Source: JBLHKS01 sp047620505 (GTDB taxonomy: Bacteria > Verrucomicrobiota > Verrucomicrobiia > Verrucomicrobiales > DEV007). From it: a DNA stretch of 10,052 nt. The position numbers and the translations under genes were made by a program. Below are positions 6,869-10,052 of this stretch, one piece after another; position 1 is the stretch's first letter, and the number at the start of each line of letters is the position of its first letter. The DNA lies in the NCBI GenBank assembly GCA_047620505.1, contig JBLHKS010000242.1, forward strand, positions 1 to 10,052, given 5' to 3'. The notes below the pieces were generated by a model. It did not search any database. It was not told where the DNA came from and saw only the letters and a list, made by a program, of their open reading frames with translations.

Positions 6869-7924
6869 ATGGCAGGCAAGATCCAGCCGGTAAGCTTTCC
6901 GCTGCCGGACGAACCGGTTTTCGACGAAATCATCGACGTTCGCGCGCCGATTGAATTCGCTGAAGACCACATCGCTGGTGCCGTAAATCTGCCAGTCCTC
7001 TTCGACGACCAACGCGAGCGAATCGGCACGCAGTACAAGCAAGAATCTTCGTTTGAAGCGCAGAAAGCCGGTGCCGCGTTGGTCTCTGAAAACATCGCGG
7101 GCCATCTCCGCGAACACTTTCAATCGAAGCCCAAAGAATACCGCCCCCTGATTTATTGTTTTCGCGGGGGCCAGCGATCGCGCAGCCTGGCGAGTGTCCT
7201 CAGCGAAATCGGATGGTCAGCTGGAATCGTGGTCGGCGGCTACAAAACTTATCGAAGTCACGTCCTGACAATGATCGAAAAACGATCGCAGGCGCTCAAT
7301 TTTCACGTGATCAATGGGCTCACCGGTTCTGGTAAAACGGTCTTCCTTTGGGCCCTGAATTCGATGGGGGCGCAGGTCCTTGATCTCGAGGGCCTGGCGA
7401 ATCACAAAGGTTCTGTGTTTGGCCAGGACCGCGAAAATCCGCAGCCTTCGCAGAAGCGTTTTGATTCGTTAGTCTTTGATCAGCTCCAGGGATTTTCTGA
7501 ATCCCGTCCGATTTTCGTCGAAGCCGAAAGCGCAAAAATCGGCCGGCTCAATCTTTCGCTGCCGCTTCGGGCGCGCCTGCGAGAATCGCCCGTGAGCGAG
7601 CTCGTTTCCCCGACTTCTTCCCGCGTCGACTTCCTCTACCGCGACTACAGTAGTTGGCTAACGGATCCACAACGCGTAATGGAAACGATCGACCGGCTGC
7701 AGCCGTTTCACAGCGGAGAAACAATCGCCCGCTGGAAAACCTGGTGCGAGGAAGGAAAATGGCGCGACCTGATTGGCGAGTTGCTGGAAAACCACTACGA
7801 CGAACGCTACGGCTGCGACAAAGAGAAAAATTATCGACGGCCGGATCGACAGATTCATTTGAGCGATCAAACCGATGCGGTGATCCAGAAAAGCGCGGCT
7901 GAATTTCTTAAAGGAGTAGAGTAG
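6869..7924 (+). CDS. selU: tRNA 2-selenouridine synthase SelU (MnmH)
   Basis: A 351-residue protein matching the full family length. Residues 10-130 form a rhodanese domain with IDVRAPIEFAEDHIAGAVNLP and the catalytic Cys97 in YCFRGGQRSRS. A P-loop follows, GLTGSGKT (150-157), then the family stretch DLEGLANHKGSVFG and FVEAESAKIG. SelU replaces sulfur by selenium in 2-thiouridine at the tRNA wobble position of Lys, Glu and Gln tRNAs, through a geranylated intermediate, using selenophosphate made by SelD; no selD lies in the window. The ATG at 6869 has only a very close AGGAA upstream, but the N-terminus begins right before the conserved rhodanese start. The 53-base gap from the reductase gene allows co-transcription. 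A hairpin with 5-bp stem (7935-7947) follows the stop and might be a weak terminator. The identification is firm. Confidence 0.95.
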   Translation: MAGKIQPVSFPLPDEPVFDEIIDVRAPIEFAEDHIAGAVNLPVLFDDQRERIGTQYKQESSFEAQKAGAALVSENIAGHLREHFQSKPKEYRPLIYCFRGGQRSRSLASVLSEIGWSAGIVVGGYKTYRSHVLTMIEKRSQALNFHVINGLTGSGKTVFLWALNSMGAQVLDLEGLANHKGSVFGQDRENPQPSQKRFDSLVFDQLQGFSESRPIFVEAESAKIGRLNLSLPLRARLRESPVSELVSPTSSRVDFLYRDYSSWLTDPQRVMETIDRLQPFHSGETIARWKTWCEEGKWRDLIGELLENHYDERYGCDKEKNYRRPDRQIHLSDQTDAVIQKSAAEFLKGVE

Positions 7925-8210
7925 ACTTGAGTCCACTCGGATCGAGTTTGTCTGCTCGCCAAGCGGAGTTGAGCCGATCAAATCCAGCTTATCTGGATCA
8001 GCCCGGATCGCCAGCAGCTGCTGGAGTTGAAGCGGCATAGCCGTTCGAACCGTGAGTTGGCTCAACTTCGGAGACCGTCGTGCTGATTTCCCAAATTTGT
8101 TCGCCCGACTGACGATCAAAACACAGCAGACTTCGAGTCAATCCGTCCGGAGTTGCGTTCGCCAGGAAAACTCGACCCGCCGCGACGACCATGCTCAGCT
8201 CACAATCAGA
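7925..8210 (-). pseudogene. Remnant of a PQQ-like beta-propeller (BamB/quinoprotein-type) protein
   Basis: The best block reads on the minus strand from 8210 to the stop at 7998: VVAAGRVFLANATPDG, RSLLCFDRQSGEQIWE, then EPTHGSNGYAASTP. These match the repeat style of secreted PQQ-like propellers (VVADGRVFL.., LLCFDR.tG..lW, TH..NGYAsSTPa). The block has no credible start: a TGA lies at 8211-8213 and the in-frame ATG at 8192 begins inside the domain. In another frame from 8020 to about 7925, LLAIRADPDKLDLIG and TPLGEQTNSI resemble a later blade of the same family, so the middle of the gene appears deleted and the frame shifted. A third frame upstream has QWRG (8236-8247), possibly the usual N-terminal W-R-G signature, but this is weak. 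The coding direction opposes both neighbours. This is a decayed or truncated gene, not a functional product. Confidence 0.7.
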
Positions 8211-8310
8211 TCACGACGACCGCCTCTCCGAAATTTCCGCGCCATTGCGCCAGCGCATTTCCGGTGCCAAGTTCCGATCGTCTCACGCCACAACCCCTCC
8301 ATAATTGATT

Positions 8311-10023
8311 ATGCGAACAGCCAAACACATCTTTTTCTGGCTCTCAGGCGCAAGCACTGAAGGTCTCGAGCAGTGCCCCACTTGGGAGCAGCGCAAGTAC
8401 GTTGCCTTCGGTGCGACGGTGCTGGTTCCGATGATTTTCGCGTTCATCGCGGCGGCTTACGCGGTCTCGACTCTGACCGAAAGCTGGTTTTTCATCCTTA
8501 CGATCGCGGCCGCCTGGTCCTTCATCATTCTCAGCATCGACCGGGCGCTCCTCGCAACTTACCGATCGTTTCAGCCCTTTTTCAAACGCATCGGCCAGTT
8601 CCTGTTGCGCTTCGTCGTGGCAATTTTGATGGGGTTGACGATCTCGCACCCGCTAACGCTTCTGCTATTCAAAGACACGATCAGTTCGGTAGTTGAAGCG
8701 GATCGCGACGCCGAAATCGTGAAGGTGCAAGAGGCTGCGGACGTGGACAAATCGGCCGTCGAAGGACGAGTCACCGGCGTCGAGGCTGACATCGCGGTGC
8801 AGCGGCAGCGTTGGGATGAGAGCTTCAATGCGGCGTTTCTTATCGAAGATGGTTCGGCAGGACGGGACGATCCCACGGGAGAAATGAGCGACGCCGCGAA
8901 GACCGCGATGGCGGCGCAAGTGGCAGAGGAAACTGGACCACAACGCGAACGGCTGACCGCTTTGGATGGCGAACTCGGTACCCTGACGACCGGTTACGGC
9001 AAGATTCAGGAAGATCTGGATTTCTGGCAGCGCGAGTTCGAACGCGAAGTAAACGGCCAACGCAGCGGGATCGTCGGCGTCGGCCCGCGGGCGAAAAGCA
9101 TCCGCGATGACCAGCTGGCTTGGCGGCGGCTTGAGGCGGAGCGAATGGCCGGGCTTTTGCAGACGATGACGACGCAGCGCAACGTAATCTCTGAAGAGGT
9201 CGCCGAAATCCAGGCGAACGTTCTCGGCGAGTTCTCAGCAGCTGCTCAGGTGCAGGCGGCGAAAATCCTGGCCGAACGCGACCGAGTTGCCGGACTGAAA
9301 CGCCAGGTTCAGACGGAACAAGCGGGCATGTTCGCCGGGCAGCAGCAGAGTCTGCGTGACGCGATCACCGGCCAGATCGACACGCGATTGGCTGATTTGA
9401 CGCGGCTGCAAAACGAATTGACCCAGCTTTCCGTCGACGAACAAAATCGCGTCGCAGCACTGCGGGCAGAACCGCGCCGGGATCTTTTAACGCAGACCCT
9501 CGCTCTTCACGGCCTGTTTCTCGCAGGAGAGGAAGGCGGCACTTTCGCGCTCTCGGCGTATATCGTGTTGGCTCTGCTTTTCATGCTCGTCGACACGATC
9601 CCGATCATCGTGAAGTTCTTCTCAAAGCACGGGCCCTACGATAATTTGGTCGACTGCGACGAAACGAGGTCCGATCGCGAACGCGACACGTTTCTGTCGA
9701 GCTACAACCGCTACATGGACAATCTCGGGGACAGCCAGCTTCCACATTTAAGCCGCACGCGCCCGGTGGAAGTCGCGCTCTCCGATGGGATGGATCGGTC
9801 TCGAGCGGCGAAGGAATTTCTGGAGCACTTGCTGGAATTGGAGCGCGCTTTTCAGGGTAGAATCCGGACTGAGCGCGAAGAGCTCGTGGCAGTGGGCGAT
9901 GAGAAGTCGAAGCAGCGAATTGAAGTACTCGACGACATATCGAAGACGTTTTACGACGATATGCGGACTCGGATGGCGAGTTTTTTCGATGCGGGAACGA
10001 GCGCGTCGCCGGAATTCAGTTAG
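8311..10023 (+). CDS. DUF4407 family membrane protein with long coiled-coil loop
   Basis: From the ATG at 8311 the product is 570 residues; a TTG at 8305 would add only two. The N-terminus FFWLSGAS (8-15) and the spacing of membrane segments identify DUF4407. Predicted membrane helices: about 30-52, 58-80 (ending in SIDRALL), 97-121, and 411-436 near the C-terminus. Between helices three and four lies a loop of about 285 residues, rich in E, Q, R and A with coiled-coil character (about 125-395), including FWQREFEREVNGQRSG and the conserved-looking VGVGPRAKSIRDDQ. A C-terminal tail of about 130 charged residues follows, with further helices (RAAKEFLEHLLELERAF). No catalytic motif is seen. The role of DUF4407 is unknown; the topology suggests a structural or sensing membrane protein. 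It stands alone here, preceded by the pseudogene, with no clear Shine-Dalgarno sequence. Confidence 0.87.
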   Translation: MRTAKHIFFWLSGASTEGLEQCPTWEQRKYVAFGATVLVPMIFAFIAAAYAVSTLTESWFFILTIAAAWSFIILSIDRALLATYRSFQPFFKRIGQFLLRFVVAILMGLTISHPLTLLLFKDTISSVVEADRDAEIVKVQEAADVDKSAVEGRVTGVEADIAVQRQRWDESFNAAFLIEDGSAGRDDPTGEMSDAAKTAMAAQVAEETGPQRERLTALDGELGTLTTGYGKIQEDLDFWQREFEREVNGQRSGIVGVGPRAKSIRDDQLAWRRLEAERMAGLLQTMTTQRNVISEEVAEIQANVLGEFSAAAQVQAAKILAERDRVAGLKRQVQTEQAGMFAGQQQSLRDAITGQIDTRLADLTRLQNELTQLSVDEQNRVAALRAEPRRDLLTQTLALHGLFLAGEEGGTFALSAYIVLALLFMLVDTIPIIVKFFSKHGPYDNLVDCDETRSDRERDTFLSSYNRYMDNLGDSQLPHLSRTRPVEVALSDGMDRSRAAKEFLEHLLELERAFQGRIRTEREELVAVGDEKSKQRIEVLDDISKTFYDDMRTRMASFFDAGTSASPEFS

Positions 10024-10035
10024 GGCGACGGTTCA

Positions 10036-10048
10036 AGGCCTCAGGCCT
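10036..10048. repeat. AGGCCT palindromic direct repeat after the DUF4407 gene
   Basis: Two copies of the self-complementary hexamer AGGCCT flank a single C, 12 bases past the stop codon. Because each copy is its own complement the unit is also an odd-length palindrome and could form a short hairpin in RNA. The window ends four bases later, so a T-run or longer array cannot be judged. Confidence 0.3.
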
Positions 10049-10052
10049 ACTA

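Noticed and set aside
7982..7998. Hairpin ATCCAG-CTTAT-CTGGAT as a selU terminator
   Set aside because: There is no T-run after it and it lies within the pseudogene; chance is likely. The nearby hairpin at 7935-7947 is only slightly better.
8011..8024. 14-base perfect palindrome CCAGCAGCTGCTGG as an operator or integration site
   Set aside because: It falls inside the decayed propeller coding sequence, at alanine/glutamine codons, with no second copy seen in the window.
1..10052. CRISPR array, tRNA, rRNA, transposon ends or phage genes
   Set aside because: I saw no regularly spaced repeats, no tRNA-like cloverleaf, and no transposase, integrase or phage structural motifs on either strand when reading by eye.

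Overview
The window looks like chromosomal DNA from a member of the PVC superphylum, most likely Verrucomicrobiota, with Planctomycetota as the alternative. The pointers are a neighbouring DUF1592 (planctomycete-type cytochrome c) and DUF1552 gene pair, a decayed PQQ-type beta-propeller gene of the kind abundant in these phyla, moderately GC-rich coding sequence, and the absence of clear Shine-Dalgarno sequences before most genes. This assignment is inference from gene content; no rRNA or marker gene is present.

Left arm, minus strand (about 1-3458): a MarR-family regulator is followed by a secreted DUF1592-type protein with two CxxCH motifs and then by a Tat-exported DUF1552 protein that runs off the left edge. 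Gaps of 58 and 11 bases suggest one transcription unit, although a terminator-like hairpin sits at the end of marR and a second small hairpin touches the start codon of the DUF1592 gene.

Centre: an AT-rich divergent intergenic region (3459-3821) carries candidate promoters in both directions. On the plus strand follow three co-directional genes: a secreted or membrane protein that fuses a DUF547 domain to a TVP38/TMEM64 (VTT, DedA-superfamily) membrane domain; 9 bases later a MerA-like FAD/NAD(P) disulfide oxidoreductase; and 53 bases later a tRNA 2-selenouridine synthase (selU/mnmH). The first two are probably functionally coupled. Whether selU belongs with them or is only co-transcribed is open.

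Right arm: a gap of nearly 400 bases after selU is not empty. Its minus strand holds remnants of a PQQ-like beta-propeller protein, broken by stops, frame changes and an apparent internal deletion. It is followed by a plus-strand DUF4407 membrane protein with four predicted membrane segments and a long periplasmic or cytoplasmic coiled-coil loop. No tRNA, rRNA, CRISPR array, transposase or integrase was seen. No clearly new defence or mobile system was found; the most distinctive items are the DUF547-VTT fusion with its MerA-like partner and the unannotated pseudogene.
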